DNA of 64,000 nucleotides from Pedobacter roseus. GTDB lineage: Bacteria; Bacteroidota; Bacteroidia; Sphingobacteriales; Sphingobacteriaceae. The notes below the pieces were generated by a model, which made no database searches, had not been told where the DNA came from, and worked only from the letters and a program-made list of their open reading frames with translations. A program made the position numbers and the translations under genes. Location: NCBI RefSeq assembly GCF_014395225.1, contig NZ_CP060723.1, positions 5,704,001 through 5,768,000 on the forward strand, written 5' to 3'. Positions 25,909-34,849 of the stretch are shown here, one piece after another (position 1 is the stretch's first letter; every line of letters starts with the position of its first letter).

Positions 25909-25916
25909 TATTTTTG
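25909..25916 (+). promoter_or_regulatory. -7 box (TATTTTTG) directly before the lipoprotein gene
   Basis: An exact TAnnTTTG match ends 3 bases before the ATG at 25920, so a leaderless transcript is predicted. Confidence 0.45.
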
Positions 25917-25919
25917 TAA

Positions 25920-26351
25920 ATGTTTAAACGCTTTTTTAAAAGGTCGCTTGTTGTTTTGGTTTTAATGTCGGCGTTTTCTTGTTCGAATAGAAACAACAAA
26001 CCGGTCATTAAGTTTTCAGGAGATAGCACTTCAATAATAATTAAAAATATTGATGAGGCAAGTCTCCTACAGGTTAAAAATGCCTACCAGGCTAATGCAG
26101 ATACACTTAGTCTGGTTTCTGTGTTAATTAAGCCTGGCGAATTAGATAGCATTCAGGATGAAACGGAGGTGGCCGGAAAAGTTAAAATCCTTGGCGATTC
26201 GCTTATTTTTAATCCCGATCAACCTTTTGTTAAGGGCAAAGATTATTTGGTAGAAAGTTATATCGGTGTAAAATTCGCCACCATTGGTAACCTGATTAAC
26301 AGTAGTGCAAAGCACAACTTACAGCCACAAAAACAAACACTTAAACGGTAA
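25920..26351 (+). CDS. Hypothetical lipoprotein
   Basis: This 143-residue protein has a basic N-terminus (MFKRFFKR), a hydrophobic stretch and a lipobox (MSAFSC, cysteine near residue 21). The mature part is predicted beta-rich; VAGKVKILGDSLIFNPDQPF then KGKDYLVESYIG resembles an Ig-like bacterial surface repeat. I do not recognise a specific family. It is isolated: the holin-like gene is divergent and the rimP operon has its own promoter. Confidence 0.7.
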   Translation: MFKRFFKRSLVVLVLMSAFSCSNRNNKPVIKFSGDSTSIIIKNIDEASLLQVKNAYQANADTLSLVSVLIKPGELDSIQDETEVAGKVKILGDSLIFNPDQPFVKGKDYLVESYIGVKFATIGNLINSSAKHNLQPQKQTLKR

Positions 26352-26378
26352 TAATCAGCATAATAATTACAGCAAGTG

Positions 26379-26409
26379 TTTGATTTTTTCTAAAAATTTA
26401 CTACATTTG
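26379..26409 (+). promoter_or_regulatory. Consensus Bacteroidota promoter of rimP-nusA-infB
   Basis: TTTG at 26379-26382 is followed after 19 bases by TACATTTG at 26402-26409, a full match to the -33 TTTG / -7 TAnnTTTG promoter. Transcription would begin near 26413-26416. Confidence 0.75.
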
Positions 26410-26430
26410 CATCGTAATCGAAGAAAAGAG

Positions 26431-26453
26431 AAGGGGACAGTGTCCCCTTTTTC
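26431..26453 (+). promoter_or_regulatory. Terminator-like hairpin in the rimP leader (possible attenuator)
   Basis: AAGGGGA (26431-26437) and TCCCCTT (26443-26449) form a stem (extendable to AAGGGGACA/TGTCCCCTT) followed by TTTT to 26452. It begins only about 15-20 bases after the predicted transcription start and 42 bases before the rimP ATG, so it may set read-through into the operon. Confidence 0.55.
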
Positions 26454-26472
26454 TATGAAATCAGGTTAAAAT

Positions 26473-26937
26473 ATGCAGGTAGAAAAGAGAGTTGCAGCCC
26501 TCGTTGAGGAAAAAATAGCAGACCGTCCAGAGCTGTTTCTGGTAGAAGTGAAAATGTTGCCAAACAATAAATTAATTATTCATGTTGATGGCGACGAAGG
26601 TATTAGCATACAGGATTGTGTGGCCATAAGCAGGCATGTTGGTTTTCATCTCGAAGAAGAAAATACAATAGAGCAGGCTTATAATTTAGAAGTTTCTTCG
26701 CCAGGTGTTGGTGAGCCTTTAAAGCTGATCCGTCAATACAATAAAAATATTGGCCGTACGGTAAGTATTAAGCTGAAAGAAGGCTTAAAAAAAGAAGGAA
26801 AACTGCTATCGGTTACAGAAAATAACCTACAGATTGAAGAGTCGGTTAAAGAAAAAGGGAAAAAAGCGGTAGCAATTCAAACAGATGTACCGTTTAATGA
26901 TATATTAGAAACAAGTGTGTTAATTTCATTTAAGTAA
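26473..26937 (+). CDS. rimP: Ribosome maturation factor RimP
   Basis: This 154-residue protein helps mature the 30S subunit. It has the family's N-terminal alpha/beta domain (LFLVEVKMLPNNKLIIHVDGDEGISIQDCVAISRHVGFHLEE), the LEVSSPGVGEPL motif at the domain junction, and a C-terminal SH3-like domain (IGRTVSIKLKEGLKKEGKLLSV). It is first in the classical rimP-nusA-infB operon, two bases before nusA. Confidence 0.95.
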   Translation: MQVEKRVAALVEEKIADRPELFLVEVKMLPNNKLIIHVDGDEGISIQDCVAISRHVGFHLEEENTIEQAYNLEVSSPGVGEPLKLIRQYNKNIGRTVSIKLKEGLKKEGKLLSVTENNLQIEESVKEKGKKAVAIQTDVPFNDILETSVLISFK

Positions 26938-26939
26938 AA

Positions 26940-28184
26940 ATGAGTACTACAACAATTAATTTGATCGACTCTTTTCAGGAGTTTAAAGATTTCAAAAATA
27001 TAGATCGCCCAACGGTGATCAGTGTGCTGGAAGAAGTTTTTCGTAGCATGTTGCGTAAAAAATACGGAACAGACGAGAACTGTGACGTTATCGTAAATCC
27101 GGATAACGGTGATTTGGAGATCTGGAGAACGAGAAAAGTAATGGAAGATGGATTTTCTGAAGATGATGATTTAGAGATTGAGCTTGCTGAAGTTTCTAAA
27201 TTAGACAGCACTTTAGAAGTTGGTGATGATTATATCGAGCAGATTACCTTAGAGAGTTTTGGTCGCAGGGCAATTTTAGCAGCACGCCAAACCCTGGTTT
27301 CTAAAGTATTAGAATTAGAGAAAGACGAAATTTTCAAAAAATATAAAGACAGGGTAGGCGAAATCGTAACAGGTGAAGTTTATCAGGTTTGGAAAAAAGA
27401 AACTTTGGTTTTAGATGATGAAGGTAACGAACTTTTAATGCCTAAAACTGAGCAGATTCCGGCAGATTATTTCAAAAAAGGTGATTCTGTAAGAGCAGTA
27501 ATCTCTAAAGTGGAAATGATCAACGCGAATCCGAAAATTATCATTTCGAGAACAGCGCCAGAGTTTTTACAACGTTTGTTCGAACAGGAAGTTCCCGAAA
27601 TTTTCGACGGTTTAATTACTGTTAAGAAAATTGTACGCGAACCTGGAGAGCGTGCTAAAGTGGCTGTAGAATCGTACGATGACCGTATCGATCCGGTTGG
27701 AGCGTGTGTGGGTATGAAAGGATCACGTATCCATGGTATCGTTCGCGAATTGAAAAACGAAAACATTGACGTGATTAACTTCACAAATAATATTTCATTA
27801 TACATTACCCGTGCGTTGAGCCCGGCAAAAATCACTTCCATTAAATTGGATGATGAAACCAAACATGCATCGGTTTACTTAAAACCAGATCAGGTTTCAT
27901 TGGCCATCGGACGTGGTGGACACAACATTAAACTGGCTGGTAAATTAACCGGTTACGAAATTGATGTATACCGCGAAGCTGGAGAAGAAAGCGACGAGGA
28001 TGTTGATTTAGAAGAATTCTCAGATGAGATTGATAGCTGGATCATTGATGAATTAAAGGCTATCGGTTGCGATACTGCTAAGAGTGTATTAGCACTTACA
28101 GTAGAAGATTTAGTAAAACGCACCGACCTTGAAGAGGAAACCATTAAAGAAGTGGTTCAAATTTTGAAGTCAGAATTTGAATAA
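26940..28184 (+). CDS. nusA: Transcription termination/antitermination factor NusA
   Basis: This 414-residue protein binds RNA polymerase and nascent RNA to control pausing, termination and antitermination. Domain order: N-terminal polymerase-binding domain (1-125), S1 domain (about 130-200), then KH1/KH2 (DPVGACVGMKGSRIHGIVREL near 255; LAIGRGGHNIKLAGKLTGYEIDVY near 320). A short C-terminal helix-hairpin-helix-like segment ends in LKSEFE. It lacks the E. coli acidic AR2 repeats. It is translationally close to rimP, and infB starts 62 bases later. Confidence 0.95.
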   Translation: MSTTTINLIDSFQEFKDFKNIDRPTVISVLEEVFRSMLRKKYGTDENCDVIVNPDNGDLEIWRTRKVMEDGFSEDDDLEIELAEVSKLDSTLEVGDDYIEQITLESFGRRAILAARQTLVSKVLELEKDEIFKKYKDRVGEIVTGEVYQVWKKETLVLDDEGNELLMPKTEQIPADYFKKGDSVRAVISKVEMINANPKIIISRTAPEFLQRLFEQEVPEIFDGLITVKKIVREPGERAKVAVESYDDRIDPVGACVGMKGSRIHGIVRELKNENIDVINFTNNISLYITRALSPAKITSIKLDDETKHASVYLKPDQVSLAIGRGGHNIKLAGKLTGYEIDVYREAGEESDEDVDLEEFSDEIDSWIIDELKAIGCDTAKSVLALTVEDLVKRTDLEEETIKEVVQILKSEFE

Positions 28185-28246
28185 GTGGTGTAATTGCCAA
28201 ATAAACACTACTTTTGTATTAAATAAAAAACAATAACAGGAGCTAA

Positions 28247-31200
28247 ATGTCAGACGACAAACCAATCATTTTAATTAAAGCTATTAAAGAACTTAATATA
28301 GGCATGGGTACGGCCGTTGAGTTTTTAAACAAAAAGGGGTTCTCTGCCGAGAAAAGCCCAATGTTTAAACTTACGGGAGACATGTATAATGCCTTGTTAA
28401 AAGAGTATCAGGGAGATAAGATCGTAAGAGAAGAAGCCAAACAAATAGTGATTGGTAAAATACGTCGTGACGAGCCTGAGACTGAAAAGCCAGTAGAAGC
28501 GCCGAAGAAGAACACCGATTTTGAGAAAAATGAAGAGATTTTAATAAAAAATGCTCAATCATTTACTCCACCGGTAGAAAAACCAAAGGTAGTTGAAACG
28601 CCTAAGGTTGAAACACCAGCGCCGGCACCTACACCAGCTCCTGCGGCAGCAGTTGAGCCAGTAAAAGAAACTAAGGCAGAAGAAAAAGCAGAGGAAACCG
28701 GATTACCGGGCGTTAAAATTGTTGGTAAGATTGATTTAAATGATCTTAACTCAAAAACACGTCCTGTTAAGAAAGAAGAAACACCTGCTGCCCCTGCACC
28801 AGTTGCTAAAGCTCCAGAACCAGTAAAACTGGTTGAACAACCTAAAGCGGAAGAAAAACCAGTAGAGGTTAAAAAGGAAGAAGCACCTGTTGCACCAACA
28901 CCTGTGGTTAAGGCTCCAGAGCCGGTAAAACCAGTTGAACAACCAAAGGTGGAAGAAAAACCAGCTGAAGCTGCTAAACCTGTAAGCAATGAGCCTGAGG
29001 TAATTAAAGCACGTACCGTAAAATTAACTGGTCCGAACATTATTGGTAAAATTGTTTTACCAACAACTCCGGACAGAAGAAACGGTCCTGTAGCATCATC
29101 TAGCGACAGTGAAGCTGCGAAACGCAAACGTAAACGTAAAAAAACTCCGGGGGCACCAGGCCAGCCAGGTCAACATGGCGGTCAAGGTCAGCCAGGACAG
29201 AATAATCCTGCAGGTCAAGGTCAGGGCCAGGGTGGCGCACCAGGTCAGCCTCGTCAACCTTATCAAGGTAACAGACCGGGTGGTGGTACACCATACCAGG
29301 GTAACAGACCTGCCGGACAAGGCGGTACTCCTTACCAGGGAAATAGAAACAACAACAATAACAGACCAGGTTTCCAAAATAGAAATGCTACACCAAGCGG
29401 ACCTAAAGAAGAACCTACTGAAAAAGAGATTCAAGATCAAATTAAGGCAACACTTGCCCGTTTAAGTGGCGCTGGTAAATCTGGTAAATTTGCTCAACGT
29501 GCTAAATTACGTCGTCAGAAACGTGATGATGTTGCTTACAATGCAGAAGAGGCCGCAAACGAGCTTGAATCGCAATCGAAAATATTAAAAGTAACAGAGT
29601 TTGTTACGGCTAATGAGTTGGCGAGCATGATGGATGTACCGGTTACCAAAATTATTGGTACCTGTATGAGCCTTGGAATGTTCGTTTCCATTAACCAGCG
29701 TTTAGATGCTGAAACCTTAACCATCGTTGCAGACGAGTTTGGTTACGAAATTCAATTTGTTAAACCTGATGAAGATGAGGAAAACGTAATTGAAGAGGAA
29801 GACAAAGAAGAAGATTTAATCGAAAGAGCTCCGGTTGTTACGATTATGGGTCACGTCGATCACGGTAAAACCTCATTGCTGGATTATATCCGTAAAGCAA
29901 ATGTGGTTGCTGGTGAGGCAGGTGGTATTACCCAGCACATTGGTGCTTACATGGTAACTACACCAACCGGTAAAAAAGTAACTTTCTTAGATACACCTGG
30001 TCACGAAGCCTTTACTGCGATGCGTGCACGTGGTGCTAAGGCAGCCGATATTGCCATTATTGTTATTGCTGCGGATGATGCGGTGATGCCTCAAACAAAA
30101 GAGGCCATTAACCACGCACAGGCAGCAGGCGTACCATTGGTATTCGCTTTCACTAAAGTAGATAAACCAGGTGCAAATGCTGATAAAGTACGTGAGCAAT
30201 TATCAGTAATGAACATTTTGGTAGAAGATTGGGGTGGTAAATATCAATCACAGGAAATCTCTAGCAAAAGCGGCTTAAACGTTGATCTTCTTTTAGATAA
30301 AGTATTATTAGAAGCTGAATTATTAGAACTGAAGGCAAATCCGAATAAGAGAGCTACAGGTACAGTAATTGAATCGGCATTAGATAAAGGACGTGGTATT
30401 GTAACTACGGTACTGGTTCAGGCTGGTACATTAAGGGTTGGAGATCCGATCCTGGCAGGTAGTTACAGCGGACGTGTTAAAGCATTAACCAACGAGCGTG
30501 GTGCTAAAGTGGAATCAGCAGGGCCATCACAACCGGTACAGGTTTTGGGTATGCAAGGTGCGCCTACAGCAGGTGATCGATTTAACGCTTTAGAAAGTGA
30601 AACCGAAGCACGTGATATTGCAAACAAACGTATGCAGTTACAACGCGAGCAGGGCTTACGTACACAGAAACATATTACCCTGGATGAGATCGGTCGTCGT
30701 TTGGCTATCGGTAACTTTAAAGAGCTTAACATTATCGTTAAAGGTGATGTGGATGGTTCGATCGAGGCATTGGCCGATTCATTGTTGAAACTATCAACCG
30801 AGCAGATCCAGATCAATATCATCAGTAAAGGTGTTGGTCAGATTTCAGAATCTGATGTATTGTTAGCTTCAGCTTCAGATGCGATTATTATTGGTTTCCA
30901 GGTTCGTCCATCAACAGGTGCACGTAAACTGGCCGAAGCAGAGCAGATCGATATCCGTTTATATTCTATCATTTACGACGCAATCAACGAGATTAAATCG
31001 GCGATGGAAGGTATGTTGGATCCGGAATTTGAAGAGAAAATTGTGGCTAACGTTGAGATTCGCGAAACGTTCAAAATCACTAAAGTGGGTACCATTGCAG
31101 GTTGTATGGTATTGGATGGTAAGATTACCCGTAACAGCAAGATCCGTATTGTTAGAGATGGTGTTGTAGTGTACACAGGTGAACTGGCATCATTAAAACG

Positions 31201-31330
31201 CTTTAAAGATGATGTGAAAGAGGTAAATAAAGGTTATGAGTGTGGTTTAAACATCCAGAACTTTAACAACATCGAAGTAGGCGATATCGTAGAAGCTTAC
31301 GAACAGGTAGAAGTAGCCAGAAAGCTATAA
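28247..31330 (+). CDS. infB: Translation initiation factor IF-2
   Basis: This 1027-residue GTPase brings initiator fMet-tRNA to the 30S subunit and promotes subunit joining. The N-terminus has an IF2 helical domain (about 1-65), then a long low-complexity linker (about 95-400). The linker has two near-identical Pro/Glu/Lys segments (VAKAPEPVKLVEQPK / VVKAPEPVKPVEQPK) and a Gly/Gln/Asn/Arg region with three YQGNR repeats. The G domain has GHVDHGKT (535-542), DTPGHEAFTAMRARG and FTKVDKP. Domains II-IV complete a normal C-terminus ending EQVEVARKL. It is last in the rimP-nusA-infB operon and followed by a strong terminator. Confidence 0.97.
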   Translation: MSDDKPIILIKAIKELNIGMGTAVEFLNKKGFSAEKSPMFKLTGDMYNALLKEYQGDKIVREEAKQIVIGKIRRDEPETEKPVEAPKKNTDFEKNEEILIKNAQSFTPPVEKPKVVETPKVETPAPAPTPAPAAAVEPVKETKAEEKAEETGLPGVKIVGKIDLNDLNSKTRPVKKEETPAAPAPVAKAPEPVKLVEQPKAEEKPVEVKKEEAPVAPTPVVKAPEPVKPVEQPKVEEKPAEAAKPVSNEPEVIKARTVKLTGPNIIGKIVLPTTPDRRNGPVASSSDSEAAKRKRKRKKTPGAPGQPGQHGGQGQPGQNNPAGQGQGQGGAPGQPRQPYQGNRPGGGTPYQGNRPAGQGGTPYQGNRNNNNNRPGFQNRNATPSGPKEEPTEKEIQDQIKATLARLSGAGKSGKFAQRAKLRRQKRDDVAYNAEEAANELESQSKILKVTEFVTANELASMMDVPVTKIIGTCMSLGMFVSINQRLDAETLTIVADEFGYEIQFVKPDEDEENVIEEEDKEEDLIERAPVVTIMGHVDHGKTSLLDYIRKANVVAGEAGGITQHIGAYMVTTPTGKKVTFLDTPGHEAFTAMRARGAKAADIAIIVIAADDAVMPQTKEAINHAQAAGVPLVFAFTKVDKPGANADKVREQLSVMNILVEDWGGKYQSQEISSKSGLNVDLLLDKVLLEAELLELKANPNKRATGTVIESALDKGRGIVTTVLVQAGTLRVGDPILAGSYSGRVKALTNERGAKVESAGPSQPVQVLGMQGAPTAGDRFNALESETEARDIANKRMQLQREQGLRTQKHITLDEIGRRLAIGNFKELNIIVKGDVDGSIEALADSLLKLSTEQIQINIISKGVGQISESDVLLASASDAIIIGFQVRPSTGARKLAEAEQIDIRLYSIIYDAINEIKSAMEGMLDPEFEEKIVANVEIRETFKITKVGTIAGCMVLDGKITRNSKIRIVRDGVVVYTGELASLKRFKDDVKEVNKGYECGLNIQNFNNIEVGDIVEAYEQVEVARKL

Positions 31331-31352
31331 CCAGTTCTCTGTCAAAATAAGC

Positions 31353-31385
31353 AAGGGCATCAATAATATTGATGCCCTTTTTTTT
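31353..31385 (+). terminator. Terminator of the rimP-nusA-infB operon
   Basis: AAGGGCATCAAT (31353-31364) and ATTGATGCCCTT (31368-31379) form a perfect 12-bp stem followed by a T run to 31385. Confidence 0.9.
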
Positions 31386-31509
31386 GTGCTATAATAATTT
31401 GATTCTTTTTGAAATTTGATTGAATGATGATTTCGTGGATAGGAACTTGATATAGTTCGGCGATTTTATTCAGTTGCGATATGGTTGGCGTTTCTTTGCT
31501 AGATTTTTT
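31360..31509 (-). pseudogene. Possible remnant of an XRE-type HTH regulator (C-terminal fragment)
   Basis: A minus-strand open stretch with no start encodes KETPTISQLNKIAELYQV followed by PIHEIIIQSN. This resembles the end of an XRE/Cro helix-turn-helix domain (usual form: NPTIxTLxKIAxxLxVSxxEL). It is preceded in frame by a TAA stop (31510-31512) and runs into the infB terminator, so at most a fragment remains. The rest of the gap (31386-31703) has no other recognisable content. Confidence 0.35.
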
Positions 31510-31703
31510 TTAATTGAATTAGACTTAACAGACAGAGATAGTATCATAATCGCTCTTTTTCAAATAGTATTATTGTCTTACAAGATTATTACATTATCAG
31601 AATAAGCCTATTTGTTCAGTACTTCCTCCGCTTAAACAGTTCTATTATTTGTTACCGTACCGTGATTAATCGGATTACGTGTTCAAACGAATATTTTTCG
31701 TGT

Positions 31704-32783
31704 TTACCTTCCTATCAGCCACCTGGCTTTTTGCATTTTGTTAATCATCGCAACGATCAGGATTGAACCGGTGTAAACAATAAAGAATGTCATTAATTGA
31801 ATACCTAAGAAGTAGTAGGCTGATTTATTTTCAAAGGCTATGTGAAGCGGCCTGAAAATTAAAGGCATTAATCTAAACACTAAAATTTGATGTACGAGAT
31901 ATATCCCAAAGGTGAAGATACTAGGGTTAAATCTTTTGATCTGGATTTTAGAGCCAAGTTTATATAAGAAAACAAAGCTCAGTAACGAGTAAATTATATT
32001 GGTTATCCTTAAAGTATTAAACGGGTCATCAGGTAACAGCTTAAGAAGGTAATAGCTCTCTAAACTTGCCAGTGAGAATGCGACAATTAGTAATGTAAAA
32101 ATTAAAGACATCGAGGTTTTGCCAACAATTGATTTAAACTGATCATAGTATTTATTGATCTGTACACCTAACCATAAATAAAATATAAATCCAAACATGG
32201 CCGTAGTATGCGAAGTGGGGATAACATCAATATAAAGATTAACTGAATAAAAAAGTGACAATAATAATAGTGCAACGCCAAGTTTTATAGAATATAAATA
32301 TTTCCTGAAAAGGAGCAATATGGTAATACAGATAAGGAAGTTGGGTATAAACCAAAAACTTGTAGTTAAAACAATATTTTCCAAGTTTAATAGCACATTC
32401 TGGATACTTATAGTAAGAAATGGATTATCGCCATATTTGATATTTTTTACGATAACATCCAGATAATTTGTAATGAAAAAAATTATTACCCAAAAAAGCC
32501 ATGGTTTTAGTGTGTTTTGCACCCTTCTTTGAAGATACTCTTTCGTGCTATATTTCGTAAATTTATCGCCGATTAAAAAACCCGCAAGCAAGAAAAAAAT
32601 TATAGTCCCAAACTTAAAAACCTGTAAGCTAAAAATCTGAACTATTTTTTCGTTTAGGGTATAAAATTTAGCGCCAAAAAAGAAAGAACTGTGCTCCATT
32701 ACAATTCCAAACATAGATATGAAACGCAACGAGTCTATGAAGTCGTAATTTATTTTATGGGAATTTATATTAGAAGTACTCAA
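31704..32783 (-). CDS. Acyltransferase family 3 membrane protein (OafA-like)
   Basis: This 359-residue polytopic protein starts with the family signature DFIDSLRFISMFGIVMEHSS (residues 15-34) and has about ten hydrophobic helices. Acyltransferase-3 proteins transfer acyl groups, often acetyl, to sugars of LPS, capsule or exopolysaccharide. The frame opens with TTG at 32781-32783. It lies 2 bases downstream of a glycosyltransferase gene and is the last gene of the polysaccharide cluster, so modification of the surface glycan is its likely role. Confidence 0.85.
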   Translation of the reverse strand: MSTSNINSHKINYDFIDSLRFISMFGIVMEHSSFFFGAKFYTLNEKIVQIFSLQVFKFGTIIFFLLAGFLIGDKFTKYSTKEYLQRRVQNTLKPWLFWVIIFFITNYLDVIVKNIKYGDNPFLTISIQNVLLNLENIVLTTSFWFIPNFLICITILLLFRKYLYSIKLGVALLLLSLFYSVNLYIDVIPTSHTTAMFGFIFYLWLGVQINKYYDQFKSIVGKTSMSLIFTLLIVAFSLASLESYYLLKLLPDDPFNTLRITNIIYSLLSFVFLYKLGSKIQIKRFNPSIFTFGIYLVHQILVFRLMPLIFRPLHIAFENKSAYYFLGIQLMTFFIVYTGSILIVAMINKMQKARWLIGR

Positions 32784-32785
32784 AT

Positions 32786-33793
32786 TTAATTTTTATTAAA
32801 AACATGGTTAACGGCTTGATTGAAGTTTTCTTTTTCAGCTAAGATTTTCTGTTTGTAATCGCTGAATAAGTGAATTTTATCTTCAAATTTATTTAAAGTT
32901 AACGCAATTTGGTTGGCAACTGCTTCCGGACTATCAACAGCTTCATTGAATTTAAAACCTTTAGGTAAAGGCACGTCATCTTGATATGCGGCAGAGCCCT
33001 GGCTTCCGGTAATTACACAACAAGACATTAAAATTGCCTCACGTGGCATACGTTCCTGGCCAGGGTGATAGCCAAAATCAACATAAAGTTTGCTCTTGTT
33101 CATCCAGTGCGCTACTTCATCTGGCGACATGTTAATCAGTGCTTTCCACGATAAGTTGGGACAGAGCGCTTTCACGCGTTCTAAATATTCGCCATTCTTT
33201 TTCGGATTGTAGAGTACAAAATCCTCTTTTTTAACATGATTGGCTATCTTATCATAAAAGGAATCGCTCATATAATCAGAAATTTTCCCAATAATTTCCA
33301 ATTTATTGGTTTTTAAAAAATCCATCGAAAAATGTGAATGTGCCAGGTTTAAAACTTTTTTTCTCTTTAATGCAGGAATAGAAGGGAGTGGCGAATATTT
33401 TTTAGGATTTAGATAAGACTTGATGTTGTAGAATTTTTTATGTCCTACATTTTCCTTCGCTTCGTTAAAAATAATTTGATAATTCGTAACGCTTAGCCAC
33501 CAAACAATTTTTTTCATTGCATCATATTCTGACTTGAAAATTGGAACTAAATATGTTTCTGGTAAAATGATTAAATTATTCTTACTATTTACTATCTCAT
33601 CAGTATAGGGCAAATTATATTTCAAATAGTTAGGGTGAACAGGGTTTTGGTCTGTTTTAAAGATATAGTGCATAAAAACATTGAAGCCTAAACTACTTAG
33701 TCTATGCCCAAGCTGATGAAGGGCTTCGGGCCCTCCTGTTGCAAAATTAGCCGGGCAAAAAATATAAAATACGGAGTCTGAATTTACTTGCAT
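32786..33793 (-). CDS. Glycosyltransferase-like protein (GT-B fold)
   Basis: This protein of about 335 residues starts at ATG 33793 (an upstream in-frame TTG at 33823 is less likely). It begins SVFYIFCPANFATGGPEALHQLGHRLSSLG, the usual N-terminal glycine-rich loop of GT4-type enzymes. The C-terminal half has YVDFGYHPGQERMPREAILMSCCVI, equivalent to the family's nucleotide-sugar-binding E-x7-E region (ERMPREAILM). The sugar is unknown. It lies directly upstream of the acyltransferase gene on the same strand. Confidence 0.75.
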   Translation of the reverse strand: MQVNSDSVFYIFCPANFATGGPEALHQLGHRLSSLGFNVFMHYIFKTDQNPVHPNYLKYNLPYTDEIVNSKNNLIILPETYLVPIFKSEYDAMKKIVWWLSVTNYQIIFNEAKENVGHKKFYNIKSYLNPKKYSPLPSIPALKRKKVLNLAHSHFSMDFLKTNKLEIIGKISDYMSDSFYDKIANHVKKEDFVLYNPKKNGEYLERVKALCPNLSWKALINMSPDEVAHWMNKSKLYVDFGYHPGQERMPREAILMSCCVITGSQGSAAYQDDVPLPKGFKFNEAVDSPEAVANQIALTLNKFEDKIHLFSDYKQKILAEKENFNQAVNHVFNKN

Positions 33794-33979
33794 CAACGAG
33801 ATATATAATATTTTGATTCTCAAAAATAATCAATTATATAGGTTTGAAAAGATTATTCTTTGATTGTTCAATATGCATTGGCTTTTTTAACAATTCAATG
33901 CTTGAGATTTAGCTGGTTAAAACTTAGGTATATTTTATTTCTGCAACGGGTATTGTTTTTTATTTTATTTTTGAAGGAG

Positions 33980-34849
33980 ATGATATCAATAATTATAGCC
34001 TCCGTAAATAAAGATCAGCTTTCTGATATTAAGGAGAACATTGCCGCAACCATAGGAGTCGAACATGAAATTATCAGTTTTGATAATGCTGATGGAAAAC
34101 GTGGATTATGCGAAATTTACAATGAAGGGGCAAAGCGGGCTAAATACAAGCTACTTTGCTACATGCATGAGGATATCAGTATTAAAACGAAAGACTGGGG
34201 TATTATTATAGCAGATATTTTTAATGAAGATCAGAAAATAGGATTGATTGGCATAGCCGGAAATAGTTATAAAACTAGAGTTCCATCTGGATGGTTTTGT
34301 AGCGCGGGTGAAAAAAAAATCAATTACGTTAATATCCTTCAACGCTATAAATTTAGTGAAGAGAAAACAAAACATATTTCTCAAAACGTAAAAAATGAAA
34401 AATATTCAAACGTAGTTGTTGTAGATGGAGTTTGGTTCTGTACCAAAAAAGAGATAGTTGAAGCTAATAATTTTGATGAGGAAACATTTAAAAAATTTCA
34501 TTGTTATGATCTGGATTTTTCACTTCAGGTACATAAAACACATCATGTAGTTGTAACTTTCCAAGTATTATTAGAACATTTCTCAGAAGGAAATTATAGT
34601 AAAACCTGGATAGAGGAAACATTAAAATTACATGAAAAATGGGGTGCTGATTTACCGATAGATGTAGAAGGGTTATCGAAAAAAGAAAGTTTCTTTGCTG
34701 AAAAACATTCATTCAAATTCTTTCTAAAGCAGATGAAAACATCTGGTTATAAAAAGATAGAAATTTTTAAAATATTTTGGCGAAGTAAACTAAGAAAAAA
34801 TAACTTTAGTCTATTTTTAATGCTAAATAAAGAAATTTGGCGCAGTTAA
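33980..34849 (+). CDS. Glycosyltransferase (GT2-like, GT-A fold)
   Basis: This protein of about 289 residues begins at ATG 33980 (MISIIIASVNKDQLSDIKENI). The frame is open upstream to a TTG at 33860, but that extension is hydrophobic and unlike the family. The protein shows CEIYNEGAKRAKYKLLCYMHEDISIKTKDW, where HED takes the place of the DxD metal motif, and a conserved VVVDGVWFCTKKEI segment with a later DLDFSLQVH. The arrangement fits PF13712-type glycosyltransferases. It is the only plus-strand gene in the cluster, and its last 4 bases overlap the 3' end of the convergent gene. Confidence 0.75.
   Translation: MISIIIASVNKDQLSDIKENIAATIGVEHEIISFDNADGKRGLCEIYNEGAKRAKYKLLCYMHEDISIKTKDWGIIIADIFNEDQKIGLIGIAGNSYKTRVPSGWFCSAGEKKINYVNILQRYKFSEEKTKHISQNVKNEKYSNVVVVDGVWFCTKKEIVEANNFDEETFKKFHCYDLDFSLQVHKTHHVVVTFQVLLEHFSEGNYSKTWIEETLKLHEKWGADLPIDVEGLSKKESFFAEKHSFKFFLKQMKTSGYKKIEIFKIFWRSKLRKNNFSLFLMLNKEIWRS

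Noticed and set aside
28555..29465. Long antisense and out-of-frame ORFs within infB
   Set aside because: They arise from the biased, repetitive codons of the IF-2 linker; the infB frame is clearly the real one.
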